Assembly (NCBI RefSeq): GCF_007858445.1
Contig: NZ_VIGV01000010.1
Location: 1-64,000 of the forward strand
DNA length: 64,000 nt
From: Tsukamurella sputi
GTDB lineage: Bacteria; Actinomycetota; Actinomycetes; Mycobacteriales; Mycobacteriaceae
Reading direction: 5' to 3'
Shown here: positions 18,519 to 28,571 of the stretch, in pieces
Numbering within the stretch: the stretch's first letter is position 1
Layout of the letters: every line of letters starts with the position of its first letter
Position numbers and translations under genes: made by a program
The notes under the pieces: model-generated
The model's database searches: none
Told to the model about the DNA's origin: nothing
The model's input: only the letters and a program-made list of their open reading frames with translations

Positions 18519-20147
18519 TCACCGCGCGGACGGCACCCTGATCGGCTCGGTCACGGCCTCGGATTCCCGGGCCAGGAGCTCGCTCACGCTGATGTGCCCG
18601 CTCACAGCGGTTCGACGGTGCCGCGCCGGCGGCCGCGTGCGGAGGAAGATCGCCACCACGAGGCAGGCGACCGCGCCGACGCCCGCGGCGACGAGATTCG
18701 CCCACTGCATCGCCGCGACGAAGGCCTGCTGCACGGTGTGCCCCAGCACCGCCTGCAACTCCGGCGGCGCCTGGCCGACCGCGCGGATACCGCCGATCAC
18801 CGAGGATTCCGCCTCGGCGCGAAGGCCCGGTGCGAGTGGCACGCGGCCGAGATCGTCGGTGACCTTCGCCGAATACAGATGCGCCACCACCGAACCGAGG
18901 ATGGCCACCCCCAGCGCGCCGCCGACCTCACGGGTGGTGTCGTTGACCGCCGAACCCGCGCCCGCCTCGTCCGCCGGTACCGATGTCATGACCGAGGTGG
19001 TCGCGGGCCCCTGCAGCAGACCGAGGCCGACCGCGATCACCGCCATCGCCGGCAGGATCTGCGTCAGGTAGTCGGCCGACTCGGTCAGCCGCGAGGTCAG
19101 GACGAACCCTGCCGCCATGATCGCCAGCCCGACGGCGATCGTGAACCGCATCCGCCGCTCCGTGTTCGCCAGCGCGGCGAGCGGGGTCACGGCGACGGCC
19201 GCGAGCGCGAACGGGATCACCCGCACCGCGGTCTCCAGCGGGCCGTACCCCAGCACCGCCTGGAAGTACATGATCGTGACGAAGACGAAGCCGAGCAGGC
19301 AGAAGAAGCCGGCGCAGATCGCGAAGGAGCCCATCGCGAAGCCACGGGTACGGAACAGCGTCACGTCGAGGACCGGGTTGCGGTGCCGCCGCTCGTACAG
19401 CACGAAGCCGACGAGCAGGACCACGGCGCCGAGCAGCGCGCCCACCACGGGAACGCTGCCCCACCCGAAGTTCGGCGCCTCGATCAGCGCCCACACCAGC
19501 AGCGTGATCCCGGAGATCGACAACAGGACGCCGAACAGATCGAACGACGGCCGCTCGGAGCCGAAGGACTCGGGGACCAGAGCGAGGCAGCCGACGATCG
19601 CGACGAGCGAGATCGGCACGTTGATCCAGAACACCGACGACCACGCGAAGTGCTCCACGAGGTAGCCGCCGACCACCGGGCCGATCGCGATCGACGCGCC
19701 CGCCGCGGCGGACCACACCGCGATGGCCTTGGTCCGGTCCTCCTTCTCCGGGAAGAGCTCCGAGATGATCGCCAGCGTGGCGGGGAAGATCAGCGCCGCG
19801 GCGGCCCCCAGCGCCGCGCGCGCCGTGATGAGCTGAGCGAGCGAGGTCGACCTGGTCGCCAGCACCGAGATCACCACGAAACCCACCAGTCCGGCGACGA
19901 GCACCTTCCGCCGGCCGAGCCGGTCGCCGAGATAGCCGGTCGCGAGGAGCAGCCCGGCGAAGACCAGGGTGTACGAGTCGACGATCCACTGCAGCGCGCT
20001 CATCCCGCCGCCGAACTCCTCGCTGAGCGTGGGCAGGGCGATCGTGACGATGCTGTTGTCCATGCCCGTCATCAGGACCGCGATGCAGACGGTGGCGAGC
20101 GAGATCCACCGCATCGCACCGGACGCCGACCCCGGGGTCCGGGTCAT
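18519..20147 (-). CDS. DHA2-family (EmrB/QacA-like) MFS exporter
   Basis: 542 residues with about 14 membrane segments. GYLGDRLGRRKVL is the MFS motif A and MTGMDNSIVTIALPTLSEEF in helix 1 is typical of drug:H+ antiporters with 14 spans. ATG 20147 lies one base after the stop of the glycosyltransferase gene, so translation is coupled. The pair could glycosylate and export a small molecule or lipid; substrates not visible. Confidence 0.85.
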   Translation of the reverse strand: MTRTPGSASGAMRWISLATVCIAVLMTGMDNSIVTIALPTLSEEFGGGMSALQWIVDSYTLVFAGLLLATGYLGDRLGRRKVLVAGLVGFVVISVLATRSTSLAQLITARAALGAAAALIFPATLAIISELFPEKEDRTKAIAVWSAAAGASIAIGPVVGGYLVEHFAWSSVFWINVPISLVAIVGCLALVPESFGSERPSFDLFGVLLSISGITLLVWALIEAPNFGWGSVPVVGALLGAVVLLVGFVLYERRHRNPVLDVTLFRTRGFAMGSFAICAGFFCLLGFVFVTIMYFQAVLGYGPLETAVRVIPFALAAVAVTPLAALANTERRMRFTIAVGLAIMAAGFVLTSRLTESADYLTQILPAMAVIAVGLGLLQGPATTSVMTSVPADEAGAGSAVNDTTREVGGALGVAILGSVVAHLYSAKVTDDLGRVPLAPGLRAEAESSVIGGIRAVGQAPPELQAVLGHTVQQAFVAAMQWANLVAAGVGAVACLVVAIFLRTRPPARHRRTAVSGHISVSELLARESEAVTEPIRVPSAR

Positions 20148-20148
20148 C

Positions 20149-21468
20149 TCAGCGCGGATCGGTCGCGGCACGGGCACCGTCGACCTCGGCGATGAAGGCG
20201 TCGAACGCGGCCAGGAACTCTGCGCGCCCTCCGAGGTCCGCGACGGCGCGGACGCCGGTCTCCCGCGCTCCCTCGATGATCCGCTCGTCCTCGACCAGTG
20301 CGAGCACGCCCTCCGCGATGCTGCGCGCCGTCATGCGCCGGCGCGGCAGGATGGCTCCGGCGCGGGCGGCTTCGATCCGTCGGCCCCAGAAGTGCTGGTC
20401 GAACGCCTGACTGCACACCAGCGAGGGTCGGCCCGACGCGGCCGCGATGGCGGTGGTGCCCGCGCCGCCGTGGTGGACGAGGGCAGCGCACCGCGGGAAG
20501 ACGCCGTCGTGGTCCACGTCGGGAACGACGAGGAGATCCGGTGTGTCGACGATCTCGTCCCGGGTGCGTGCCGACCAGCCCGGCACGGCGATCACCCGCA
20601 TGCCGCTCTCCGCGAGCATCGCGGCCAGGTCCGTGACGAGACCGTCGAAGTCCACGACCGGCATGCTGCCGAATCCCACGTAGACGATCGGACGCTCGTC
20701 CCGCGCGATCCAGTCCTCGATCATCGCGTCGCGCTCGGCACGGTCCGCCGGCCTCCCGTCGATCCGGATGAACCCGATCCGGGGGTGCCGCGCATCGATG
20801 CGCGAGCGCGGAGGTACCAGCGCCCGCCCGAAGGCCTCGAAGCGGAGGATGTCGCGTCCCTCGAGGACCGAGCGCGGATCGATCACGCGTCGCGGGTACT
20901 CGACGCGCTTGGCGAGTTCCACGGTCTTGGCGAAGATGCTCAGCGCCCAGCCGATGTTGAAGATCCGGTAGGTCAACGGGATCAGGGCGGGGATCCGCGC
21001 GGTGACGTCCTGCATCCGCGGGCCGAGCAGCGGGTTCGGGACGGCGCTGTGCACATCGCCCGGGAAGTATTCGACCATCACGAGTGGAACCCGCTCGCGG
21101 TGGGTGACGAGCGCCGCGCGCTCCTCGATGATCCGGGTGCTGATCACGCAGTCCACGTCCCGGCACAGCGCGGCCAGGCGGGTGTCGAACTCGTCCGCAT
21201 GTGAATCGGCGAGCTTGCCCACTTCGCGCAACTGCGTCGTGGTGCTCGCGCCGAAGAACTTCTCCTGCCCCTGCGGCGATTGCAGGAACTCCTTGAGGTT
21301 CAGCGTCGTCAGCACGTGCGGTTCGAAGCCGTGCGAGGCGACGTACGCCTGCGACTCGACGGTGCACCCGATCGTCACCGTGTCCCCACGGTCGGCGAAG
21401 ACGCGCGCCACGGCCAGGAGCGGGCTGATGTCACCGCGCGAGCCCATGCATGCGATCGCGATGCGCAC
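20149..21468 (-). CDS. GT1-family (UGT-like) glycosyltransferase
   Basis: 439 residues from GTG 21468, which follows AAAGG. The N-terminus RIAIACMGSRGDISPLLAVA is the acceptor-domain opening of sterol/lipid/macrolide glycosyltransferases of family GT1. The C-terminal donor-binding signature is VHHGGAGTTAIAAASGRPSL followed by FDQHFWG. Similar enzymes glycosylate glycopeptidolipids in mycobacteria or inactivate macrolides. The coupled MFS exporter suggests either glycolipid export or detoxification. Confidence 0.82.
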   Translation of the reverse strand: MRIAIACMGSRGDISPLLAVARVFADRGDTVTIGCTVESQAYVASHGFEPHVLTTLNLKEFLQSPQGQEKFFGASTTTQLREVGKLADSHADEFDTRLAALCRDVDCVISTRIIEERAALVTHRERVPLVMVEYFPGDVHSAVPNPLLGPRMQDVTARIPALIPLTYRIFNIGWALSIFAKTVELAKRVEYPRRVIDPRSVLEGRDILRFEAFGRALVPPRSRIDARHPRIGFIRIDGRPADRAERDAMIEDWIARDERPIVYVGFGSMPVVDFDGLVTDLAAMLAESGMRVIAVPGWSARTRDEIVDTPDLLVVPDVDHDGVFPRCAALVHHGGAGTTAIAAASGRPSLVCSQAFDQHFWGRRIEAARAGAILPRRRMTARSIAEGVLALVEDERIIEGARETGVRAVADLGGRAEFLAAFDAFIAEVDGARAATDPR

Positions 21469-21555
21469 CGTTTTGCCCTTTCTTTGCGAACTCAATGAAC
21501 GTGGCTGAGCCTCAACGATCTTCGGCTCGACACAGGAACTGTACGCGGCGCCGGG

Positions 21556-22758
21556 CTAGGGAGCGGGCGTCGCCCCTGCTCCGCCCGGTTCCTCGCCCTC
21601 CAGGCGCGAGACCCGTGAATCCGCCGGTCCCTCCACGGTGACCCGGAAGGTCGCCGCCCGCAACTCGGGAGGAAGATCCTCCGGGACCGCCGCGGTCACG
21701 ATCACCTGCTCGGTGCCGGCCGCCACCTCGGCGAGGGCGGTCCGACGTTTGGCGTCCAGCTCCGCGAAGACGTCGTCGAGCAGCAGCACCGGCTCCGAGC
21801 CGCCGGCGCGGAGAAGCTCCAGCGATGCCAGCCGCAGTGCCAGTGCGTACGACCAGGATTCGCCGTGAGAGGCGAAGCCCTTCGCGGGCTCGTTGCCCAG
21901 TCGCAGATCGAGGTCGTCGCGGTGCGGCCCGACGAGACAGACGCCGCGGTCGATCTCCCGCTGCCGCGCCGCGGCCAGGCCGCCGAGCATGAGCTGCTCG
22001 AGCTCCGCGACGGACGCGGCGGTCGGGTCGCCGTCGTACTCCTCGAAGAGGGAGCTCGTGTACGCGACGGTGGCCGCCCGCGAATGCGGCGCGAGCGAGG
22101 CGTAGGCGACGGTCAGGTGAGGGGCGAGTGAGGCGACCACCTCGAGCCGCGCCGACAGCACCTCCGCGCCGAAGCGAGCGAGCTGCGCGTCCCAGACGTC
22201 GAGGGTCGAGAGCATCGACTCCGCCTCCGCGCCACCGCGCCGGGCCGCCGCGTACGCCGTCTTCAACAGGGCGGTGCGCTGCTTGAGAACTCTGTCGTAA
22301 TCCGCCTTCTCGGCCGCGATCCGCGGCGTCCGCAGAATGGCCAGATCGTCGAGGAAGCGGCGCCGTCCGCCCGGCTCGCCGCGGACCAGCGCAAGGTCCT
22401 CCGGGGCGAACAGGACGGACTGCAGGATGCCCAGGAGCTCTCGCGGGCGGCGACACGGCGCGGTATTGATCCGCGCCTTGTTCGCCCGGCCGGCGATGAT
22501 GTCGACCTCGGCGGTGAGCTCTCGCCCCGCGTTGTGCACCGTCGCCGAGACCGAGGCGCTCTCCGCCCCCACCCGGATGAGTGGCTGATCCGTGGCGACG
22601 CGGTGCGAGCCGAGCGTGGCGAGGTAGTTCAGCGCCTCCACCAGGTTGGTCTTACCGAATCCGTTGCGGCCGACGAAGACGCTCACGCCCGGTTCCAGGT
22701 CGACGGTGACGTCGTCCCAGGACCGGAAGTCGTGCAGGGTGAGCCGGCGGACGTACAA
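21556..22758 (-). CDS. recF: recombination mediator RecF
   Basis: 400 residues. Walker A is [16 protein letters not shown] near residue 30, the ABC-type signature region is in [17 protein letters not shown] and Walker B is [15 protein letters not shown]. RecF binds gapped DNA and helps RecOR load RecA. It follows gnd by 18 bases, in the usual dnaN-gnd-recF order. dciA would normally follow directly, but the glycosyltransferase unit does instead. Confidence 0.97.
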   Translation of the reverse strand: MYVRRLTLHDFRSWDDVTVDLEPGVSVFVGRNGFGKTNLVEALNYLATLGSHRVATDQPLIRVGAESASVSATVHNAGRELTAEVDIIAGRANKARINTAPCRRPRELLGILQSVLFAPEDLALVRGEPGGRRRFLDDLAILRTPRIAAEKADYDRVLKQRTALLKTAYAAARRGGAEAESMLSTLDVWDAQLARFGAEVLSARLEVVASLAPHLTVAYASLAPHSRAATVAYTSSLFEEYDGDPTAASVAELEQLMLGGLAAARQREIDRGVCLVGPHRDDLDLRLGNEPAKGFASHGESWSYALALRLASLELLRAGGSEPVLLLDDVFAELDAKRRTALAEVAAGTEQVIVTAAVPEDLPPELRAATFRVTVEGPADSRVSRLEGEEPGGAGATPAP

Positions 22759-22776
22759 TGGTGCGTCTTCGCCCTA

Positions 22777-23661
22777 CTAGTCGGCGCGACGGACGGCGTG
22801 CCCGCCGAACTGGTTGCGCAGCGCGGAGACGGCCTTCATCGTGTCCGAATCGTCCTGCCGGGACTGGAATCGAGCGAACAGCGCGGCCGCGATGACGGGT
22901 GCGGGGACCGAATGGCGGATCGCCTCCTCGACGGTCCAGCGGCCCTCGCCCGAGTCCTCCGTGTAGCCGGTGATCTCCTGCAGGCCCGGATCCTCTTCGA
23001 GCGCCTTGACCAGCAGGTCCAGCAACCAGGAGCGCACGACGGTGCCCTTGCTCCAGGCGCGCAGCGTGCCGGTGACGTTCTCGATGAGCGGCTCGGCCTC
23101 CAGCAGGTCGTAGCCCTCGCCGTAGGCCTGCATGAGGCCGTACTCGATGCCGTTGTGGATCATCTTGGCGTAATGACCCGCGCCGACCGGGCCGCTGTGC
23201 GCGAAACCGTCCTCGCGATCGCCCTCCGGCCGCAGCGCGTCGAAGATCGGCAGGGCACGTTCGACGTCGGCGTCCGAACCGCCGACCATCAGGCCGTAGC
23301 CGTTCTCCAGACCCCACACACCGCCGGAGACGCCGCAGTCGAGATAACCGATCCCCTTGCCGGACAGCAGTTCCGCGTTCACCTGATCATCGGTGTACCG
23401 CGAATTACCGCCGTCGATCACCAGATCGCCGGGCTCCAGGATCTCGGCCAGCTTGCGCACGGTCTCGCGGGTCGGCTCACCGGCCGGGACCATCACCCAG
23501 ACGGTGCGGGGCGCCGTCAGCGCCTCCGCCAGGGCCTCGAGCGACGGGACGTCCGTGACCTCGGGCCGCGGGTCGTACCCGACGACCTCGTGCCCGGCGT
23601 TGCGGATCCGCTGGCGCATGTTCGCGCCCATCTTGCCCAGACCGATCAGACCCAACTGCAT
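22777..23661 (-). CDS. gnd: 6-phosphogluconate dehydrogenase, short decarboxylating type
   Basis: 294 residues. NAD(P)-binding LGLIGLGKMGANMRQRI opens the protein. DGGNSRYTDD, then LDCGVSGGVWGLENGYGLMV and GHYAKMIHNGIEYGLMQAYG give the substrate and catalytic segments. The ~300-residue length is the short GndA-like form usual in this gene cluster. It supplies ribulose 5-phosphate and reduced cofactor. It lies between dnaN and recF as in M. smegmatis. Confidence 0.93.
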   Translation of the reverse strand: MQLGLIGLGKMGANMRQRIRNAGHEVVGYDPRPEVTDVPSLEALAEALTAPRTVWVMVPAGEPTRETVRKLAEILEPGDLVIDGGNSRYTDDQVNAELLSGKGIGYLDCGVSGGVWGLENGYGLMVGGSDADVERALPIFDALRPEGDREDGFAHSGPVGAGHYAKMIHNGIEYGLMQAYGEGYDLLEAEPLIENVTGTLRAWSKGTVVRSWLLDLLVKALEEDPGLQEITGYTEDSGEGRWTVEEAIRHSVPAPVIAAALFARFQSRQDDSDTMKAVSALRNQFGGHAVRRAD

Positions 23662-23697
23662 GTTCGCGGCACCCTTCCGTGCGAGACGACGACGTGA

Positions 23698-24861
23698 TCA
23701 GCCGGGCAGGCGCACCGGCATCAGCAGGTACGTGTACGGGCTCTGCGGCGCGGGGAACGCGCCGGAGTCGTCCGGCTCGTAGCCATTGTCCACCGCGGGA
23801 CGCAGCACCGCAGGGCGACTGGGCGTGGTGAATCCGAAGGTGACCGACTCGGTGTGGACCGCGGCGAGGCCGTCCTGCAGGTAGCCGGGGTTGAAGGCGA
23901 TGGTGAGCGGCTCGCCCTGGAAGTCGGCGGGCAGCTCCTCCTCGGCCTTGCCGGCGTCGTCACCGCCGGCGGACAGGCGCAGGGTGCCGTCGGCGAACTC
24001 CATCCGGACCTGCGCACCACGGTCTGCGACCAGGGCCACACGCTTGATCGCCTCGAGCAGCGGCGCGATCTCCATCGTGGCGATCGCGGTGTGCGAGGCC
24101 GGCAGCAGCTGCCGGAACTTGGGGAAGTCCGCGTCGAGCAGGCGGGTGGTGGTCCGACGGTCCGCACCGACCACGCCGAGCAGCCCGTCGGCGCCCACTG
24201 CGGATCCGGCACCGAGCGCGATACCCACCTCGGGATCGGCCGCGAAGGTCTTCGCCGCCTCCGACAGGGTCTTCGCGGGCACCAGGACCGCGGCCTTGAC
24301 ATCGGAGGAGGCCGGCTGCCACTCGAACTCCCGGACCGCCAGGCGGAAGCGATCGGTGGCGGCGAGAACCACCTTCTCGCCCTCGATCTCGACCCGGATG
24401 CCGGTGAGCATCGGAAGCGTGTCGTCCTTGCCGGCGGCGATCGCGACCTGCGCGATGGCCTCGGCGAAGGTGCCGCGCTCGATGGCGCCGGTCTGCTGGG
24501 GGAGCTCGGGCAACTGCGGGTAGTCCTCGACGGGCATCGTCGGCAAGGAGAACTTGGCGCTGCCGCAGGTGATCGCCACGCGAGTCGTGTCCAGCTGCAC
24601 GTCGACCGGCTTGTTCGGCAGCGCCTTGGTGATGTCCGCGAGCAGGCGGCCGGAGACCAGGGCCTGGCCCTCGTCCGCGACCTCCGCACCGACGCGCACC
24701 TGCGCCGAGACCTCGTAGTCGAATCCCGAGACGGTCAGGCCGTCGTCACCCGCGGAGAGCAGGACGCCGCCGAGTACCGGCACCGGGGGGCGCGACGGCA
24801 GGCTGCGCGCCACCCACGCGACGGATTCGGCGAACTCCTCGTGCGGGACGCGAAACTTCAT
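23698..24861 (-). CDS. dnaN: DNA polymerase III sliding clamp (beta subunit)
   Basis: 387 residues, usual length. Three clamp domains can be followed, opening [20 protein letters not shown]. The C-terminus [10 protein letters not shown] is the typical MPVRL ending that forms part of the partner-binding cleft. Tethers polymerase III to DNA. Its upstream region holds the DnaA-box cluster. Confidence 0.98.
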   Translation of the reverse strand: MKFRVPHEEFAESVAWVARSLPSRPPVPVLGGVLLSAGDDGLTVSGFDYEVSAQVRVGAEVADEGQALVSGRLLADITKALPNKPVDVQLDTTRVAITCGSAKFSLPTMPVEDYPQLPELPQQTGAIERGTFAEAIAQVAIAAGKDDTLPMLTGIRVEIEGEKVVLAATDRFRLAVREFEWQPASSDVKAAVLVPAKTLSEAAKTFAADPEVGIALGAGSAVGADGLLGVVGADRRTTTRLLDADFPKFRQLLPASHTAIATMEIAPLLEAIKRVALVADRGAQVRMEFADGTLRLSAGGDDAGKAEEELPADFQGEPLTIAFNPGYLQDGLAAVHTESVTFGFTTPSRPAVLRPAVDNGYEPDDSGAFPAPQSPYTYLLMPVRLPG

Positions 24862-25013
24862 GCCGACGGGGCCTTTCGGTGGGGGTCGTTCGGGTACGGC
24901 GTGGCGGGCACGGCCGTGAGGTCTTCGATGCTATAGGAGCCGAGCCGATCCGGTGTATGCCGGATGGAACTTCGGGTCCGCGGGCGCGGAGCGTGCCGGA
25001 CCTTCACCTCGCC

Positions 25014-25306
25014 TCTTTTCAAAAGAAGGATCTAGAGAAGAAATATGTCATCGTCATAAGCCCTGTGGAGTATGTGGAAACATGCCATCGACGCAGCGCG
25101 GTCGGCGTGTCGGGGTGTTGACGACGCGCCGCAGGGATTGTGGAACTACACGGATGTGATTGGTGAGGAACGGGACCTGTGGAAACCTGTGGATGAACTC
25201 TCCCCAGGTCACTCCTGGGTTTTCGGTGATTCATCCACAGGCTGTGTGCAGTACTGGTGAGTAACTCACAGTTCTGGTGGCGGCGCTCGGCGCGTACGGT
25301 GTGACC
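25014..25306. other. oriC: probable chromosomal replication origin, DnaA-box cluster
   Basis: The 445-base space between dnaN and the MmpS-like gene has no gene. It contains TGTGGAG (25064), TGTGGAAAC (25073), TGTGGAACT (25139), TGTGGAAAC (25178), TGTGGATGA (25188) and TCATCCACA (25231), all variants of the actinobacterial DnaA box TTGTCCACA or its complement. Two of them stand 10 bases apart in the same direction. At the dnaN-proximal edge (25014-25060) there is an unusually A/T-rich stretch that could be the unwinding element. Position next to dnaN fits mycobacterial oriC. Confidence 0.75.
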
Positions 25307-26194
25307 ATGGGATATCCGGATCCGCAGCGCCCGGGAGAGCACCCGGGCGGCCAGAACTACCCCGTCGGCCCTCAGGCGGGAAATGTGCCGAAACCGACGC
25401 GCGAGTACGAGCGACCCGGCGCGGGACCCGTCGATCCGGGCGCTCCGCAGGGGCCTCCGACCCCTCCCCCGGGCTCGGGCGCCCCCGGTGCTCCGGCTCC
25501 CCAGGACCCGCCCACACAGCGGTACGACGGTGGATATCAGCTCGGCTACGCGCCGGGCGCCGGCTACCCGACGGGCGCGTACGGCGATCAGTACGGGCAG
25601 TATGCGGCGCAGCCCCCGCAGGGCCCGCCGCCCGGACCGGGCGATCCGCAGGGGCCGGGAGGCGGCTCGGACGGCGGCGGTGGCGGCAACCGGAAGCTGC
25701 TCTGGATCGCGGCGGCCGCGGTGGTCTTCGCGCTCGTCCTGGCCGTGATCGTGGCCCTCGTCGCGACCAGCGGCGGACCGTCGAGCAGTACGGCGTCGGA
25801 GACGAGCACGACCACACCACCGACCACGACCACCACGAGTAAGAAGCCGGGCGGCGTCACGCTGCCCAGCGGCGTACCGTCGGGCATCTCGATCCCGCCG
25901 ATCTTCGGCGGTGGCTCGTCGACGGGTCCCAACGCGCGGCAGTGGCGCGTCGAGGTGACGGGCAGCGGCTCGGCGCAGCTGGTGACGGTCGGCGTCCCGG
26001 ACACGAATCTCTTCGGCTCGCAGCCGCTCCCGTGGTCCAAGGAGTTCACCTCGGACTCGTTCATGGTGACGGTGACCGTGATCGGCTACACCGGTGATGT
26101 GGGCTGCACGATCACCCGCAACGGCACGAAGGTCGCGCAGGAGAGCAGCAGCGACGGCTCCGGCGGGCCGCTGATCTGCACGGCGGGCCGCTGA
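25307..26194 (+). CDS. MmpS-like membrane-anchored protein
   Basis: 295 residues from ATG 25307. Residues 1-125 are Pro/Gly/Gln-rich, one membrane span follows (LLWIAAAAVVFALVLAVIVA), then a Thr/Ser linker, and a ~100-residue extracytoplasmic domain with WRVEVTGSGSAQLVTVGVPD, then LPWSKEF and VGCTITRNGTKVAQES, plus two Cys. This resembles the MmpS-type beta fold of mycolata, though the long N-terminal region is unusual. It lies between dnaA and the DnaA-box cluster, opposite in direction to dnaA and dnaN. Confidence 0.65.
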   Translation: MGYPDPQRPGEHPGGQNYPVGPQAGNVPKPTREYERPGAGPVDPGAPQGPPTPPPGSGAPGAPAPQDPPTQRYDGGYQLGYAPGAGYPTGAYGDQYGQYAAQPPQGPPPGPGDPQGPGGGSDGGGGGNRKLLWIAAAAVVFALVLAVIVALVATSGGPSSSTASETSTTTPPTTTTTSKKPGGVTLPSGVPSGISIPPIFGGGSSTGPNARQWRVEVTGSGSAQLVTVGVPDTNLFGSQPLPWSKEFTSDSFMVTVTVIGYTGDVGCTITRNGTKVAQESSSDGSGGPLICTAGR

Positions 26195-26215
26195 TTCCGG
26201 CGGTCCGTGTGCGGA

Positions 26216-27709
26216 TTACTGGCTGCGGCGTTTGACCCGCGTGGTGAGTTCCTGCACCTGGTCGTAGACGCGGCGCCGCTCGGGCATCTCCTTGCGGATC
26301 TTCCGCTCGGCGTACATGACGGTGGTGTGGTCGCGGTCGAAGATCTGCCCGATCTTCGGCAGCGACAGCTCCGTCAACTCGCGGCACAGGTACATGGCGA
26401 TCTGTCGGGCGTGGGTCACTGCGCGGGCGCGCTCGGTGCCCTTGAGATCGGCCACGGAGATCTCGAAGTACTCCGCCACCACGGAAAGGATGGTGCTGGA
26501 GGAGATCTCGATCGTGGTGGTGTCCGGCACCAGATCGCGCAGCACCATCTCGGCGAGCTCGTAGGTCACGTCGGTCTGCGTCAACGAGGCGAAGGCCGTG
26601 ACGCGGATCAGGGCGCCCTCGAGCTCGCGGATGTTGCGGTCGATGCGGGTGGCGATGAGCTCCAGCACGTCCGGTGGGACGTGGATCCGCTCCATCTGCG
26701 CCTTCTTGAGCAGGATCGCCATGCGGATCTCCAACTCGGGCGGCTGCACGTCGGTGATCAGGCCCCACTCGAAGCGGGTACGCAGCCGATCCTCCAGCGT
26801 CGCCAGCTGTTTCGGCGGGCGGTCGGAGGAGATCACGATCTGCTTGTTCGCGTTGTGCAGGGTGTTGAAGGTGTGGAAGAACTCCTCCTGGATACCCAGC
26901 TTCCCCTCGAGGAACTGGATGTCGTCCACCAGCAGGATGTCCACGTCGCGGTAGCGCTGCTTGAACTGGACCTGGCGGTCGTCCTTGAGCGAGTTGATGA
27001 AGTCGTTCGTGAACTCCTCCGTGGACACGTACTTCACGCGCATCCCGGGGAACAGCCGTCGGGCGTAGTGGCCGGCCGCGTGCAGCAGGTGGGTCTTCCC
27101 CAGACCGGACTCGCCCCAGATGAAGAGCGGGTTGTACGCGCGGGCCGGCGCCTCCGCGACGGCGAAGGCCGCGGCGTGCGCGAAGCGGTTCGACGCGCCG
27201 ATCACGAAGGTCTCGAAGGTGTACTTCTGGTTCAGGCTCGATCCGGACGATCCGGTCATGGCGGTGCCGTTGCTCGCCGGGCCGGTCATCGGCGGGGGCA
27301 GCTGGACCGACGGTGACGGGGCTCCGGGCATGCCGGCGGCGATCTCGTTGACGGGGACCGTCAGATCCGCGGTACTGGGGCCCGACGGTGTCTCAGCGGG
27401 CACCACGGGGGCCGGCGCGGCGGGGGCTGCCGGGGGTGCGGCGTCGGGCGAGATACGGACACCGAGCTCGACGTCCTGGCCCAGTCGCGTGGTGAGCGCC
27501 GCGACGAGCGGCTCCCGGAGACTGCGCTCGATCGCGTCCTTCATCAACTGCGAGGGCACGGCCACGAGGGCGAAGCCCTCGGTCAGCGTCAGCGGCTGGA
27601 CGAGTCGCAGCCAGGCCTTCTCCTGCATGGTGAGGGTGCGATCGGTGTTGTCTCCGCAGAGTTCGTCGACCACGGAGGTCCACGTCTCGATCAGCGGATC
27701 AACGGTCAT
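26216..27709 (-). CDS. dnaA: chromosomal replication initiator DnaA
   Basis: 497 residues from ATG 27709, preferred over GTG 27772 because GGAGG lies 5 bases before it and [17 protein letters not shown] aligns with the known M. tuberculosis start. Domain I is N-terminal, followed by a Pro/Ala-rich domain II. The AAA+ domain has Walker [14 protein letters not shown] (Lys205) and Walker [11 protein letters not shown], and domain IV ends with the DnaA signature around [16 protein letters not shown]. Binds the boxes on both sides and opens oriC. Confidence 0.98.
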   Translation of the reverse strand: MTVDPLIETWTSVVDELCGDNTDRTLTMQEKAWLRLVQPLTLTEGFALVAVPSQLMKDAIERSLREPLVAALTTRLGQDVELGVRISPDAAPPAAPAAPAPVVPAETPSGPSTADLTVPVNEIAAGMPGAPSPSVQLPPPMTGPASNGTAMTGSSGSSLNQKYTFETFVIGASNRFAHAAAFAVAEAPARAYNPLFIWGESGLGKTHLLHAAGHYARRLFPGMRVKYVSTEEFTNDFINSLKDDRQVQFKQRYRDVDILLVDDIQFLEGKLGIQEEFFHTFNTLHNANKQIVISSDRPPKQLATLEDRLRTRFEWGLITDVQPPELEIRMAILLKKAQMERIHVPPDVLELIATRIDRNIRELEGALIRVTAFASLTQTDVTYELAEMVLRDLVPDTTTIEISSSTILSVVAEYFEISVADLKGTERARAVTHARQIAMYLCRELTELSLPKIGQIFDRDHTTVMYAERKIRKEMPERRRVYDQVQELTTRVKRRSQ

Positions 27710-27788
27710 CAGGTCCTCCACACCGGGTTCGAAGCCATCGGTCCCCGGCTTCCGACCGGTGTTCTCGTTCACATGTCCAACGTCGAGC

Positions 27789-27859
27789 TGTGCATAACCT
27801 CACCCCACCCGACCTGCGAAAGAACTGTACTCCACAGGTTCATCCACAGGTGTGGAAGA
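27789..27859. promoter_or_regulatory. DnaA boxes upstream of dnaA
   Basis: ACTCCACAG (27829), TCATCCACA (27840-27848) and TGTGGAAGA (27851-27859) stand almost end to end, with a weaker TGTGCATAA at 27789. They lie 80-150 bases before the dnaA start, where they could serve autoregulation of dnaA or form a second part of the origin. The rest of the space to rpmH (27860-28183) shows no gene. Confidence 0.55.
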
Positions 27860-28183
27860 CCGGAGCACAGGTGTTGTCGGCCGCTACTTCGGCCGTGAAT
27901 ATCGAGGTCGCAGGACTGCGGGTCAGCGCCGGCCGGGAATCGGGTTACGGCGCGGCACCGAACCCGGTACACGCCCGGCGCCCGTCGGCCCGGAGCTGCC
28001 GTGCTCGGGGTCCACGGGGTGCCGTGGCCGTGCTCAGCAATCGCATTCGGCAAAGTTAACAGAGTGGAGCGCGGTCCTCAACACCAAGCACATAGTCCCA
28101 GGCAGAGGTGGGATGTCGGGTGCGCTCGGCGTGTCGCGCCCTGCGGATTGTGAGACTCGTCACGGCCGCCCGCGGGTGTCGGT

Positions 28184-28212
28184 TTGACCTTGTCAGCGGG
28201 GATAAGTAGTCT
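28184..28212 (+). promoter_or_regulatory. promoter of rpmH
   Basis: TTGACC (28184-28189), a 17-base spacer and TAGTCT (28207-28212) lie about 130 bases before rpmH and point toward it. Good sigma-70 (SigA) type match for a highly expressed ribosomal gene. Confidence 0.55.
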
Positions 28213-28340
28213 TGACCGGTCTGTGCGCACACCGATCCGTCGGGCGAGTTCGACCTCAAGTCGAGCTTCATGTGCCGCCGAGAAGTTTCCATCCATCGAG
28301 ACGACGCACGAGCGCCGTCCACTGAACAAGGAGTGTCACC

Positions 28341-28484
28341 GTGGCCAAGGGCAAGCGGACGTTCCAGCCGAACAACCGTCGCCGCGCGCGGGTGCACGGC
28401 TTCCGTCTCCGTATGCGCACCCGTGCCGGGCGCGCCATCGTCTCTGCGCGTCGGAACAAGGGCCGCGCGAAGCTGACGGCCTGA
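28341..28484 (+). CDS. rpmH: 50S ribosomal protein L34
   Basis: 47 residues, translated directly: [20 protein letters not shown] is the conserved opening, followed by a basic [18 protein letters not shown] segment. GTG start with AAGGAG upstream. Structural protein of the large subunit. First gene of the rpmH-rnpA-yidD-yidC-khpB series. Confidence 0.97.
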   Translation: MAKGKRTFQPNNRRRARVHGFRLRMRTRAGRAIVSARRNKGRAKLTA

Positions 28485-28571
28485 TTTTCCCTCTCGCGTA
28501 GCGCCACCGCGTACCGGTTCCGCCGGACGCGGTGGCGCTGCTGCAAAGGCGATGGAGAAGGCAGGCCCGCA

